NCBI RefSeq assembly: GCF_900070205.1
Contig: NZ_FAOO01000003.1
Span: 1 to 41,142 of the forward strand
Direction: 5' to 3'
Source of the DNA: Candidatus Thermokryptus mobilis
GTDB lineage: Bacteria > Bacteroidota > Ignavibacteria > Kryptoniales > Kryptoniaceae
Length of the DNA: 41,142 nucleotides
In this document: positions 17,501-26,302 of the stretch, in pieces
Layout of the letters: the number at the start of each line of letters is the position of its first letter
Numbering within the stretch: position 1 is the first letter of the stretch
The notes under the pieces: generated by a model
Told to the model about the DNA's origin: nothing
Databases searched by the model: none
What the model saw: the letters and a program-made list of their open reading frames with translations, nothing else
Translations under genes and position numbers: made by a program

Positions 17501-17878
17501 TTAGATTATTTCTTTTATTTTTTTCTCAAGCTTCGGTAGTTCATTTGGTTCAGTGACTCTTATAACTTGATTACCCTCCCTGTCAAATAAAATTATCATC
17601 GGCACATTGAAAACGAGATAATTTTCTGAAGTTTTGTAATCTTTGATCGCATTAAAAGTTAGAACTTTGACACTTCCACAATATTCGTTTTTTATTTTTT
17701 CAACCGCAGAGTTCATCTTTCTGCAACGATGGTTATCAACCCAGAAATACATAATCGTTGGCTTACCATTTATAAACTCCGGAAGCAATTTCTTTTTCTT
17801 TTGCAACAAGTCAAAAGTAAACCATAAGACAACGATGATTATAAGAGCAAAAATTGAGACCGCTATTAAACTTATCAA
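17501..17878 (-). CDS. Membrane-anchored thioredoxin-fold protein lacking CxxC
   Basis: A 125-residue protein with one N-terminal membrane helix (residues 1-24) and a thioredoxin-fold domain. The active-site strand reads YFWVDNHRCRKM, where thioredoxins have WCGPC: the second Cys is kept (C52), the first is missing and the loop is one residue shorter. The cis-Pro motif (NVPMIILFD) and central strands (VLTFNAI) are intact. It cannot catalyse normal dithiol exchange; a monothiol or structural role is likely. The start is TTG, behind AGGA. It is the first gene of the pfkA operon, with a promoter at 17950-17978. Confidence 0.75.
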   Translation of the reverse strand: MISLIAVSIFALIIIVVLWFTFDLLQKKKKLLPEFINGKPTIMYFWVDNHRCRKMNSAVEKIKNEYCGSVKVLTFNAIKDYKTSENYLVFNVPMIILFDREGNQVIRVTEPNELPKLEKKIKEII

Positions 17879-17949
17879 GTTTTCCTAAACCTTAACGATT
17901 TGTTTTCAAAAAACATTAACCAAAGAAAGAACAATTTCGTTTCCAGAGA

Positions 17950-17978
17950 AAATTATTAAATGCTTGGGACAAAGTCAA
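17950..17978 (-). promoter_or_regulatory. Sigma-70-like promoter for the pfkA operon
   Basis: On the minus strand TTGACT (17973-17978), a 17-bp spacer and TAATTT (17950-17955) lie about 70 nt before the TTG start at 17878. It faces away from the porU-side promoter, with 18 bp between the two -35 boxes. Confidence 0.6.
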
Positions 17979-17996
17979 AGGTTTAAATGGTAAAAC

Positions 17997-18025
17997 TTGA
18001 CTTTTGTAAAAAATATCTTTATATT
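17997..18025 (+). promoter_or_regulatory. Sigma-70-like promoter for the T9SS cluster
   Basis: TTGACT (17997-18002), a 17-bp spacer and TATATT (18020-18025) give a strong match. Transcription would begin near 18032, some 13 nt before the inverted repeat at 18045-18182 and 66 nt before the first ATG. Confidence 0.65.
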
Positions 18026-18044
18026 GCTTTTGACTGTTAAAAAT

Positions 18045-18182
18045 AAGGACGGTTGCTTATAGCGACTTCGTTAAAGGTTTTATCTCTTTGAATTAGTATG
18101 TCAAATGTAAAGCAAAAACCAAGTGAATACGATATGCAAAAAAACGACGCCTTTAACGCAAGTTCGCTTGGCAACCGTCCTT
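18045..18182 (+). promoter_or_regulatory. Long imperfect inverted repeat in the porU leader
   Basis: Two 33-nt arms (18045-18077 and 18150-18182) are complementary. The outer 12 nt match perfectly (AAGGACGGTTGC against GCAACCGTCCTT), as do the inner 9 nt (CGTTAAAGG against CCTTTAACG); the middle 12 nt pair with small bulges. A 72-nt loop separates the arms and holds a local TTTGA/TCAAA hairpin (18087-18091 with 18101-18105) whose 9-nt loop ends in the annotated ATG. The 3' arm runs into a T-rich stretch at 18181-18198. This is an attenuator-like or structured leader, or a small RNA, of no class I recognise; a small inverted-repeat element cannot be excluded. Confidence 0.6.
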
Positions 18183-21100
18183 TTTTGTTTCTTTTTTTAA
18201 TTTTCATAAGTCAATTAACCTCGGCTCAATATCTTCGGGATTTTTCAATCGTTTCACAGTCATCAGACGAAATTGTAATTGAATATACGCCTTATCTTTT
18301 AAACATAGATACGACGCTTTCACCCGAAGGGATGCTTTTATCATTTCAGATTTTAAACACAAGCATAGCCGATTATACCCCTGGTAAACCACAAATCCCT
18401 GTTCGGATTTTCCCAATTGCGTTTAAATCAAAAATTGGTAATTCGCTCAACTTAATTGAGACCTCGTATGTGGAGTACGAGGGCGTGAAATTAAAGCCAA
18501 ACCCGATATTGATTAAGGATTCAATCTCTTACGCGAAAAGTTATTCTTTTGATGAAGTTTATCGCTCGTTTGAGTTCATACCTGGTGAAATAGTTCAGCT
18601 TGGGGAAATCGGTGTTGCAAGGAATTACATTGTCTCACAGATAAAAGTTTATCCAATTCAATATAACCCAGGGATTGGAAAGGTGAGGTTTTACACGAAG
18701 ATAAAATTTGTGTTGAGATATGGACAGGGTGAAACTGTGTTTTCAAGGGCGGATAAATTTGATTTGAAAATTGCGCAAACTTTCGTCAATTATGAGTTTG
18801 CGAAAAATTGGAAAATTGAAGCGCTTCGCTTATCTAAACCAAGTGATAGCCAGTTTGCAACTGGAGATTGGTATAAAATTCCGATCAAGGATGAGGGAAT
18901 TTACAAGATAACTTACCAAGACCTTAGGAATGCTGGTATAAACCCTGATAACATTGACCCGAGGACTATAAAAATTTTTAACAACGGCGGATATCAACTC
19001 CCGGAAGATGTCCGTGAGCCAAGACCTGAGGGATTGATTGAAAACGCAATTTTAATTTATGGCGAGGATGATGGAAGATTTGATCAGGGTGATTATATAA
19101 TTTTTTACGGTCGCGGGACATCCGGTTGGAACTATAATCCGGAGGCGAAGGAATTCACTCACTATGTTAACGATTATACCGATGAAAATTATTACTTTCT
19201 CACATTCGGAGGTCAGCCAGGTAAAAGAATGCGGATCATTCAATCGTTAAACATCGCTTCACCATTTAGACCAAGTTATACAGTTGGTCTTGTCTTTAAA
19301 GACGAGCAGAAGATAAATTTAACGGAGTCGGGACGCGATTGGTTTATGTCTTCAGTTGAAGCAAGAGAAGGTTTCAATATGTTAAGTTATGTCACAAAGC
19401 TTGATGAACTTATCCCAGGGGGACTGATAAAATATAGAATTCAAGTTGCTTCAAGGTCTGCTGGACCAAATTGGTTTATCATCAAGGAAGGGGATTATGA
19501 GCTTGGTAGAATTGACCTTGGCACGGTTATACTTGAGGGGCTTGGCTCTTTAATTGATTTCTACGCTGTTAAGTCAGGGCCAAGGACATTTACATATTCG
19601 GGGAATCTGCCGGATTCGAGAAGCAACTTGAAATTTTATTTTAACTGGGTGGGTCAAGCTGTGGCTGGATATATTGATTGGTTTGAGATAATTTATCCTA
19701 GAAGTTTTAAAGCTGTGAACGATTTCATTTCTTTTTATTCCTATGACACGACCGCCATCGTTGAGTATAAAGTTTATGGGTTCTCGTCAAATGATATCAG
19801 GGTTTTTGATGTAAGCGATTTTAAAGATGTCAAGTTGATTTCAGGGAATATAAATGCGGGTGAATTTGTATTTCAAGTTTCGCAACAAAGCGGTGATATC
19901 AAGCGGTTCATTGGAGTTGGGAACAATGGATATAAAAATGTCACACGAATTGAAAAGGTGAAGAATACGAATTTAAGAGGCGAGGTTGAGGGTGCTGATT
20001 GGGTTGTTATAGCTCATCCGGACTTTATCCCACAGGCGAAGAAACTCGCCGAACACAGATCAAGAAAGGACTCGCTTAAAACACTTGTAGTTGATGTGAC
20101 GGATATATATAACGAGTTTTCATGTGGTATGTTTGATCCTGTTGCGATAAGGGATTTTTTGAGATTCGCTTTTGAGCGGTGGAATAAAAAGCCGTTTTAT
20201 GTTCTTTTGTTTGGAGATGGAGATTATGATTATAGAAATGTTGAGATTTCGGATAAAAATTGGATACCTCCTTACGAAAGCCGTGAAGGTTTGCAACAGA
20301 TTTTAACCTATACATCTGATGATTTTTATGTTCTTTTGACACCGGATGTTTATATTGATATGGCAATAGGTCGTTTGCCCGTTCAAAAGCAAGACGAGGC
20401 GGAAGCGGTAGTGAATAAAATTATCCAGTATGAAACTGGAAAAGATTTTGGAAACTGGAGGAACATCATTTTGTTTGCTGCTGATGATGGTATGGTCTCT
20501 GGCAGTGATTATGATGGGACAATTCATACATATCAAAGCGAAACTCTTTCAAATTACTATACCCCGGAATTTGTTGATAAAAGGAAGCTCTATCTTGTCG
20601 CTTATCCAACGGTTTATACTTCCGCCGGTCGTAGAAAGCCAGATGCAGCGAGGGCGCTCGTTGATTATATAAATCGTGGTTGCGTCATCGTTAACTGGAT
20701 TGGTCATGGCAATCCTTTCGTCTGGGCACATGAGAGGGTTTTTGAGTTTGGTTATACAATTCAAAATTTGAGAAATGGAAGCAGGACTCCTTTTATAATT
20801 GCAGCGACATGTGATTTTGCAAGGTTTGATAATCCGAAAACGCAGAGTTCTGCTGAGGTTTTATTGCTTTTAAAAGATGCTGGTGCTATCGGTGTGCTTT
20901 CATCCACTCGTCTTGTCTATTCTGGCGACAATGCTGTCTTCAATTATAAGTTTTTCGCTGAGTTGTTTAAACAAACTGATGAATACAAGACCTCAACGCT
21001 CGGTGAGGCGATTTTCAAAGTCAAACAGGTTCAAACATCGCTCAATGATAGAAAATTTATCTTGCTTGCTGACCCGGCAACGCGACTTGTGATTCCGAGA

Positions 21101-22171
21101 TATTCTGCGGAGATTGACTCAATAAATGGATTGAGCCCGAAACAGCAAACGGTTCAGCTAAAAGCTCTTGGTAAAGTTAAACTTTCTGGTAGTTCGTTTA
21201 AAAACAATCAAGTTAAAATTGAGTTATCCGGAAAAGTTGAACTTATACTTTTTGATGCGCTGAAAAATTTAAGTTACACTGACGAAATGGGAACAAGGTT
21301 TAACTTCATAGATCAAGGGAATTTGCTTTTCAAGGGAGAGTATACACTTGACAAAGGGCGGTTCTACGGAGAATTCATCATCCCTAAAGATATTTCATTT
21401 TCAAATTCAAAGTCAAAAATTTTGGCTTATTATTATGGCGATGGCGTTGACGGCATCGGATATACGACAAATGTAATCATCAATGGGATAGATTCAACCT
21501 TTACAATTGACAGAGTTGGTCCAGAGATTGAAGTTTATTTGAACAATAAAAATTTTAGGTCTGGTGATGTCGTGACGAATGAACCGACGCTAATCGTTGA
21601 AATTTCAGATGAAAGCGGGATTAACATTTCAACTTCTGCGATAGGGCATAGAATTGAGGCATTTATTGATGACAATCCGACGGGGATTGACTTGACGGAG
21701 TTCTACAAATCAGAACTTGACGATTATAAAAGGGGGAAGGTGGTTTACAAACTTCCAAAGTTATCGCCCGGGAAACACAGTTTAAAAGTCAGAGCTTGGG
21801 ATGTTTTTAACAACTCATCGGTTAAGGAGATAGAGTTTAATGTCGTTGAAGGTGTTGATTTCGCTATTTTCAATGTGTTTAATTATCCAAATCCATTTTC
21901 CGAGAAAACATATTTTACTTTTCAAAAGGTTGGAACTGAGGAGGAAACGCCAGTTGATGTTGAGATAAAGGTTTATACTTTGAGCGGTAAACTTATAAGT
22001 AGAATTGAGAGGTTTGGGCTTACGGGGAATTTCATCGCTATTGAATGGGATGGGCGCGATATGGATGGAGATGAAATCGCAAACGGGGTATACATTTATA
22101 AAGTCGTTGTGAAGACATTTGACGGCTCAAAAAGAGCTGAAACAATCGGGAAGCTTGTTGTGATGCGATAA
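18098..22171 (+). CDS. porU: PorU-like T9SS C25 peptidase (sortase-like)
   Basis: A 1357-residue outer-surface protein related to PorU, which removes the C-terminal sorting signal of T9SS cargo and attaches it to the surface lipid. A hydrophobic signal peptide spans about residues 29-43 (FLFLFLIFISQLTSAQ), after an unusual 28-residue extension. A C25 (gingipain) domain follows: VVIAHPDFIPQAKKLAEHR, VLLFGDGDYDYRN, His870 in WIGHGNPFVWAHE and Cys905 in AATCDFARFDN form the catalytic dyad. Further beta domains lead to a FlgD-like C-terminal domain (NYPNPFSEKTYF to KLVVMR). PorV follows directly, as expected. The start codon is uncertain; an in-frame ATG at 18134 is an alternative. Confidence 0.88.
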   Translation: MSNVKQKPSEYDMQKNDAFNASSLGNRPFLFLFLIFISQLTSAQYLRDFSIVSQSSDEIVIEYTPYLLNIDTTLSPEGMLLSFQILNTSIADYTPGKPQIPVRIFPIAFKSKIGNSLNLIETSYVEYEGVKLKPNPILIKDSISYAKSYSFDEVYRSFEFIPGEIVQLGEIGVARNYIVSQIKVYPIQYNPGIGKVRFYTKIKFVLRYGQGETVFSRADKFDLKIAQTFVNYEFAKNWKIEALRLSKPSDSQFATGDWYKIPIKDEGIYKITYQDLRNAGINPDNIDPRTIKIFNNGGYQLPEDVREPRPEGLIENAILIYGEDDGRFDQGDYIIFYGRGTSGWNYNPEAKEFTHYVNDYTDENYYFLTFGGQPGKRMRIIQSLNIASPFRPSYTVGLVFKDEQKINLTESGRDWFMSSVEAREGFNMLSYVTKLDELIPGGLIKYRIQVASRSAGPNWFIIKEGDYELGRIDLGTVILEGLGSLIDFYAVKSGPRTFTYSGNLPDSRSNLKFYFNWVGQAVAGYIDWFEIIYPRSFKAVNDFISFYSYDTTAIVEYKVYGFSSNDIRVFDVSDFKDVKLISGNINAGEFVFQVSQQSGDIKRFIGVGNNGYKNVTRIEKVKNTNLRGEVEGADWVVIAHPDFIPQAKKLAEHRSRKDSLKTLVVDVTDIYNEFSCGMFDPVAIRDFLRFAFERWNKKPFYVLLFGDGDYDYRNVEISDKNWIPPYESREGLQQILTYTSDDFYVLLTPDVYIDMAIGRLPVQKQDEAEAVVNKIIQYETGKDFGNWRNIILFAADDGMVSGSDYDGTIHTYQSETLSNYYTPEFVDKRKLYLVAYPTVYTSAGRRKPDAARALVDYINRGCVIVNWIGHGNPFVWAHERVFEFGYTIQNLRNGSRTPFIIAATCDFARFDNPKTQSSAEVLLLLKDAGAIGVLSSTRLVYSGDNAVFNYKFFAELFKQTDEYKTSTLGEAIFKVKQVQTSLNDRKFILLADPATRLVIPRYSAEIDSINGLSPKQQTVQLKALGKVKLSGSSFKNNQVKIELSGKVELILFDALKNLSYTDEMGTRFNFIDQGNLLFKGEYTLDKGRFYGEFIIPKDISFSNSKSKILAYYYGDGVDGIGYTTNVIINGIDSTFTIDRVGPEIEVYLNNKNFRSGDVVTNEPTLIVEISDESGINISTSAIGHRIEAFIDDNPTGIDLTEFYKSELDDYKRGKVVYKLPKLSPGKHSLKVRAWDVFNNSSVKEIEFNVVEGVDFAIFNVFNYPNPFSEKTYFTFQKVGTEEETPVDVEIKVYTLSGKLISRIERFGLTGNFIAIEWDGRDMDGDEIANGVYIYKVVVKTFDGSKRAETIGKLVVMR

Positions 22172-22214
22172 AATTTTTTATATTTAAAATAAAAAGAGGA
22201 GGGTCGCTGAAATA

Positions 22215-22235
22215 GTTTTACGGCTTTTGTAAAAC
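22215..22235 (+). promoter_or_regulatory. Small hairpin between porU and porV
   Basis: GTTTTAC (22215-22221) and GTAAAAC (22229-22235) form a perfect 7-bp stem with a 7-nt loop, 18 nt before a strong AAGGAGGT ribosome site and the porV ATG. There is no T run after it (an A tract follows), so it is not a terminator; it may protect the mRNA end or set the PorV level. Confidence 0.4.
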
Positions 22236-22260
22236 AAAAAAATCAAGGAGGTAAATTAAA

Positions 22261-23352
22261 ATGTTAATTAGAGGCATCGTAAAGTCGTTCGTTTTATCAG
22301 CAATCTTCGTGATTTTGCTTGTTGGAATATCTTACGCTCAAGGAGGGGATGCCGCAGTTCCATTTCTTTTAATAGCACCTGATTCAAGAGCTGGGGCAAT
22401 GGGTGAAACTGGTGTAGCGTTGGCTGACAATGCAAATGCGATTTTCTGGAACCCAGCTGGTCTTGCTTTTCAAAAAGGAACTGAGATAAGCTTTACACAT
22501 GCAAAATGGCTTCCGCAATTTAGTTCAGACCTTTCGTATGAGTATTTAACTGCGAAACATCACATTGAAGCGATAGATGCAACAATTGGTGCCAACATAA
22601 CCTTTTTCAATCTCGGTTCGTTTGAGAGAAGAGATGAGAACAATACATATCTTGGGACATTTAAAGCGTTTGAGTATGCTGTTGCTGTTGGTTATGCTAT
22701 GAGGGTTGCGAGTAATTTGGGCTTGGGATTGAACTTGCGTTTTATCCATAGTCAACTTGCCCCATTTGGCACTGCGGAAGAGCAAGGTAGAGGTGTCGCA
22801 AATGGCGTGAGCTTTGATATTGGGGTTCTTTTCAGAGAACAAGTTTTCGGAAGACGAGTTGGAGTCGGTTTAAATCTTTCAAATCTTGGTCCAATGATTC
22901 ACTATATTGATAAAGAACAAGCCGATCCATTGCCAACACACCTTAGATTTGGTTTCGCCTTTGATGTAATTCAGACGAAGTACAATGATTTTACAGTGGC
23001 GGTTGACTTTGGAAGGGTTCTCGTAAGGAGATACCCGGGTACGGGGAGAAAACCCGATCCACTTCCAAAGTCATTGATAACAGCTTGGAATGAAGAAGCA
23101 AGTTTGAGAAGGGTGACAACTGGTGTTGGGTTTGAGTATTGGTATGGAAGCCCCAAGCTTATCGCATTAAGAGCTGGCTATTTCTATGAAGACCCAAGAG
23201 CTGGGGGGAGGAAATTCGCAACCTTTGGGGCGGGGATAAGATATAGTATAGTTGGCGTTGATTTCAGCTACATTTCAACATTTGAGGCGAATCACCCGCT
23301 TGCTAACACATTGAGGTTTTCAATTTTGTTAAATTTCGGAGAGAAAGAATAA
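22261..23352 (+). CDS. porV: PorV/PorQ-family outer-membrane protein
   Basis: A 363-residue FadL-like beta-barrel of the PorV (LptO) family, the shuttle that carries T9SS cargo from the translocon to PorU. A signal peptide ends near residue 27 (LVGISYAQGG). The family hallmark follows: FLLIAPDSRAGAMGETGVAL and ADNANAIFWNPAGLAF. Barrel strands with aromatic ends fill the rest, ending in LRFSILLNFGEKE. PorV and PorQ are close paralogs; adjacency to the PorU-like gene favours PorV. Spacing to porU is 89 nt and includes a hairpin and a perfect AAGGAGGT site. The next gene starts 22 nt downstream. Confidence 0.88.
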   Translation: MLIRGIVKSFVLSAIFVILLVGISYAQGGDAAVPFLLIAPDSRAGAMGETGVALADNANAIFWNPAGLAFQKGTEISFTHAKWLPQFSSDLSYEYLTAKHHIEAIDATIGANITFFNLGSFERRDENNTYLGTFKAFEYAVAVGYAMRVASNLGLGLNLRFIHSQLAPFGTAEEQGRGVANGVSFDIGVLFREQVFGRRVGVGLNLSNLGPMIHYIDKEQADPLPTHLRFGFAFDVIQTKYNDFTVAVDFGRVLVRRYPGTGRKPDPLPKSLITAWNEEASLRRVTTGVGFEYWYGSPKLIALRAGYFYEDPRAGGRKFATFGAGIRYSIVGVDFSYISTFEANHPLANTLRFSILLNFGEKE

Positions 23353-23374
23353 TATAATCACCTGTGATTCCAAA

Positions 23375-26302
23375 ATGCGCTTCATTTCGTTAAGCATTTT
23401 AACTTTAATCTTGAGTTTTTGTTTGTTTTCACAACCCCAGCGTGCGTATAAAGTTCTTGCTGTTATGGTTGAATTTCAAACAGATGATGACCCATTGACA
23501 ACTGGAAATGGTAAATTTGACCTGAGTTTTCCGAGCAAAAAAATCATTGACCCGCCACCTCACGATAAAAGATATTTTGAGGCGCATCTTCAGTTTTTGA
23601 AGAATTATTTCGCGAAGTTCTCAATTGATGTTGATTATGAAATCATTGATACTGTCTTCACCTTGTCAAAGCAAATGCGATATTATTCACCACCTCAAGA
23701 CTCAGGATTTGACCGACTCTTGTGGCTTGTTTATGAGACATGGACAATTGTTAAAAATTCAGGTGTGAGGATGAATTTACCGATTTCATCCTATGATTGC
23801 TATATAATTTTCCACGCTGGGGTTGGTAGGGATATAAATTTATCCGCTGAGTACGGATATAATCCAACTCCATACGACATCCCATCAGTTTTTATTAACA
23901 CTGATTCAATTATTTCATTTTTGCGGAAGAATGGTATTGGTGATGATTTTGGGATTAAAAATTCAATCATTCTACCGGAGACAGAATCAAGGGTTGTTTC
24001 AACTTTAACAGGTGAAAATCTTTTACAGCTTGGCTTAAATGGTCTTCTTGTCTCAAACTTTGCGAGTTTTCTTGGTTTGCCTGATTTATTTGATACCGCA
24101 ACTGGGCGTTCAAGAATTGGCAGGTTTGGTTTGATGGACGGAGCGGGGATTTTTTCATATCGTGGGGTTTTACCGCCTTCACCATCAGCTTGGGAAAAGG
24201 TTAAACTTGGTATATGTAACCCAATTGAGGTCACCTTGCAAAAAGATACAACCTTAACGATTTACACATTTCAGAGCGATCCAAGCCGTTCTGTTTATAA
24301 AATCCCAATAAATAAAAAGGAATACTTTCTCCTTGAGAATAGAAATCGCGATGCCTTCTCAGATGGAGCGAGGTTGAAATTTCTCTGGCGCGATTCAACC
24401 GGTGAAAGAATTATTGAAAGGGTTTTCACAAGTGAACAGCGTGGGTTTAATTATTTTGAGGTTGATTCAATTTATGGGGTCTTGATTGATGTTGACGAGC
24501 CCGACTGGGCTTTGCCCGGGTCTGGAATTTTAATATGGTATATTGACGAGAATGTGATTGAAGAAAAAATTAAAACCAACTCAATAAACAATGATGTGAA
24601 GCGTCTCGGTGTTAAACTTGTAGAAGCAGATGGACCACAGGTTATTTACGGAGATGAAATCGGCTGGGAGTTTGATATGTGGTTTTTGGGGAATTCAGCT
24701 CCTCTTTACAAAAATGAGTTTTCAATTCGTTCTTATCCTTGGAATCCAACGAATAGCCGTTCAAATTTTAATTTTAAAATTTATGATTTCAGCGCCCCGT
24801 CACCGGTGATGACTTTCAAAGTTGGTTTAAACGATACAATTTTAAGTCCGATGCCTTCTTTTCCGAAACAGATTGAAGGTTTAACATTAAATTCTTCAAT
24901 TACGACTGCAAATATTGACCACGACCCAAAAAACGAAATAATTTTGAATTCTTCAATTGGAATTTACGCTTTTAATCCTTCGGGGACGAGTTTAACTTTG
25001 AACCCAGATGGGAGGTATTCAAGAACTGGAGGCGATTTCCCTTGTGCTGTTTTTGATGTTGATGGGGACGGGAAAAAGGATGTTGTCGGGATAAGTGGTA
25101 ATAAAGTTGTCGTGTTTAAAACATTTGATTCAAATCTTGATGGCTTTGCTGATAGCGTTTGGGTCTTTGAAAATGGGAGTCAAATTTCAACACCACCAGC
25201 GATTTTCCGCAATGAAATTATCTTCGGAGATAGCTCCGGATATCTTAACTTTTTAAGAAGAGATGGGACTTTGGAAAGGAAGGTTAAAATTTCTGATGAG
25301 CCAGTTATCTCTCTTATCGCAAGTGATTCAATGTGGGTCGCTACTTCCAAGACAAAAGTAAAAACCGAGAGCAGAGAATGGAAGTTTAATGTTAATTTTG
25401 TCGCTTCAACTGGAATTGATCTTAAAGGGAACGGTGCTATTGAAATTGTAATAGCAATAGGTGAGGATGGGGATATAGCAATAGTTAACACTCAAAGTGG
25501 TAATTTTAAGATGATAAAGTTGCCTTTTAAATCAAAAGTGAACACAACTCCAGCACTTGCCGATTTGAATGCTGATGGTTATCCTGATGTAATAATAACT
25601 GTTGGAGATGACATTTGGGCGTTGAATTACCTTGGTTCTGTCCTTATGAATTTTCCGATAAAAGTTAGAGATGCCGTTTGGGTTTCTGCGCCGGTTGTTG
25701 TTGATTTTTACGGAGATAGTTTGCCTGAGATAATCGTTGGGACGAAAACAGGGCTTATTTATGCATTTGATGTCTACGGTAAAATAGTTTCGGGTTTTCC
25801 TGTTTCTGTTAGTTCATCGGTTGTTGGTTCGCCGTCGGTTTTCTATGAGAGCAATCTCGTCCATCTTTTTGTTGCAAGCTCTGACGGCTATCTTTATGGT
25901 TGGACGATAAAACCAAGTTCAATTCCAGCTAAAGTTTTCTGGGGGGGTTACCTTCGTGATGAAAAACATTCAAATTATTCCTCAAAGTTTGCTTTTGTTG
26001 AGCCGTTGCCACGGGCTGAAATACTTGATAAAAATGAGGTTTACAACTGGCCAAATCCAGTTTTGAGTGATTATACGTTTATCCGTGTGAAGACATTTTA
26101 TGATTCAAAAGTGAATATAAAAATTTTTGACCTCGCGGGTTTTAAAGTTGATGAATTTGATATAATGACCTCGGCAAATTTTGAAACTGATGTAAAATGG
26201 GATGTGAGCAAAGTTCAAGGTGGGGTTTATTATGCCCGAATTGAAGCGAACGCACAAGGCAGAAGCGATGTTAAGATAATAAAGATAGCCATCGTGAAAT
26301 GA
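23375..26302 (+). CDS. M6-like metalloprotease homologue with degenerate zinc site, FG-GAP and sorting domain
   Basis: A 975-residue secreted protein. A signal peptide (1-19, SFCLFSQ) precedes an M6/immune-inhibitor-A-like domain (about 20-300), recognisable by VLAVMVEFQ and by LGLPDLFDTATGRSR with FGLMDGAGIF and SPSAWEKVKLG. In active M6 enzymes the stretch just before LGLPDLYDT is HEFGH. Here it is SNFAS (residues 227-231, 24053-24067), so both His ligands and the catalytic Glu are gone. FG-GAP repeats follow (DVDGDGKKD, DLNADGYPD, DFYGDSLPE). A C-terminal sorting-like domain (NWPNPVLSDYTFIRV to IAIVK) ends it. It sits between porV and the gluzincin fusion, overlapping the latter by 4 nt. 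Probably a surface binding protein. Confidence 0.82.
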   Translation: MRFISLSILTLILSFCLFSQPQRAYKVLAVMVEFQTDDDPLTTGNGKFDLSFPSKKIIDPPPHDKRYFEAHLQFLKNYFAKFSIDVDYEIIDTVFTLSKQMRYYSPPQDSGFDRLLWLVYETWTIVKNSGVRMNLPISSYDCYIIFHAGVGRDINLSAEYGYNPTPYDIPSVFINTDSIISFLRKNGIGDDFGIKNSIILPETESRVVSTLTGENLLQLGLNGLLVSNFASFLGLPDLFDTATGRSRIGRFGLMDGAGIFSYRGVLPPSPSAWEKVKLGICNPIEVTLQKDTTLTIYTFQSDPSRSVYKIPINKKEYFLLENRNRDAFSDGARLKFLWRDSTGERIIERVFTSEQRGFNYFEVDSIYGVLIDVDEPDWALPGSGILIWYIDENVIEEKIKTNSINNDVKRLGVKLVEADGPQVIYGDEIGWEFDMWFLGNSAPLYKNEFSIRSYPWNPTNSRSNFNFKIYDFSAPSPVMTFKVGLNDTILSPMPSFPKQIEGLTLNSSITTANIDHDPKNEIILNSSIGIYAFNPSGTSLTLNPDGRYSRTGGDFPCAVFDVDGDGKKDVVGISGNKVVVFKTFDSNLDGFADSVWVFENGSQISTPPAIFRNEIIFGDSSGYLNFLRRDGTLERKVKISDEPVISLIASDSMWVATSKTKVKTESREWKFNVNFVASTGIDLKGNGAIEIVIAIGEDGDIAIVNTQSGNFKMIKLPFKSKVNTTPALADLNADGYPDVIITVGDDIWALNYLGSVLMNFPIKVRDAVWVSAPVVVDFYGDSLPEIIVGTKTGLIYAFDVYGKIVSGFPVSVSSSVVGSPSVFYESNLVHLFVASSDGYLYGWTIKPSSIPAKVFWGGYLRDEKHSNYSSKFAFVEPLPRAEILDKNEVYNWPNPVLSDYTFIRVKTFYDSKVNIKIFDLAGFKVDEFDIMTSANFETDVKWDVSKVQGGVYYARIEANAQGRSDVKIIKIAIVK

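Noticed and set aside
18045-18182. Possible match of the porU leader to 6S RNA, cobalamin or c-di-GMP riboswitches
   Set aside because: The long-stem shape recalls 6S RNA, but I cannot place the conserved bases of any of these classes, so it stays an unnamed inverted repeat.
22215-22235. Terminator between porU and porV
   Set aside because: The stem is followed by an A tract, not a T tract, on the plus strand, and no gene on the other strand would need it.
23800-24234. A 144-codon minus-strand frame opposite the M6-like gene
   Set aside because: It is antisense to a recognisable M6-like domain, with no family resemblance of its own.
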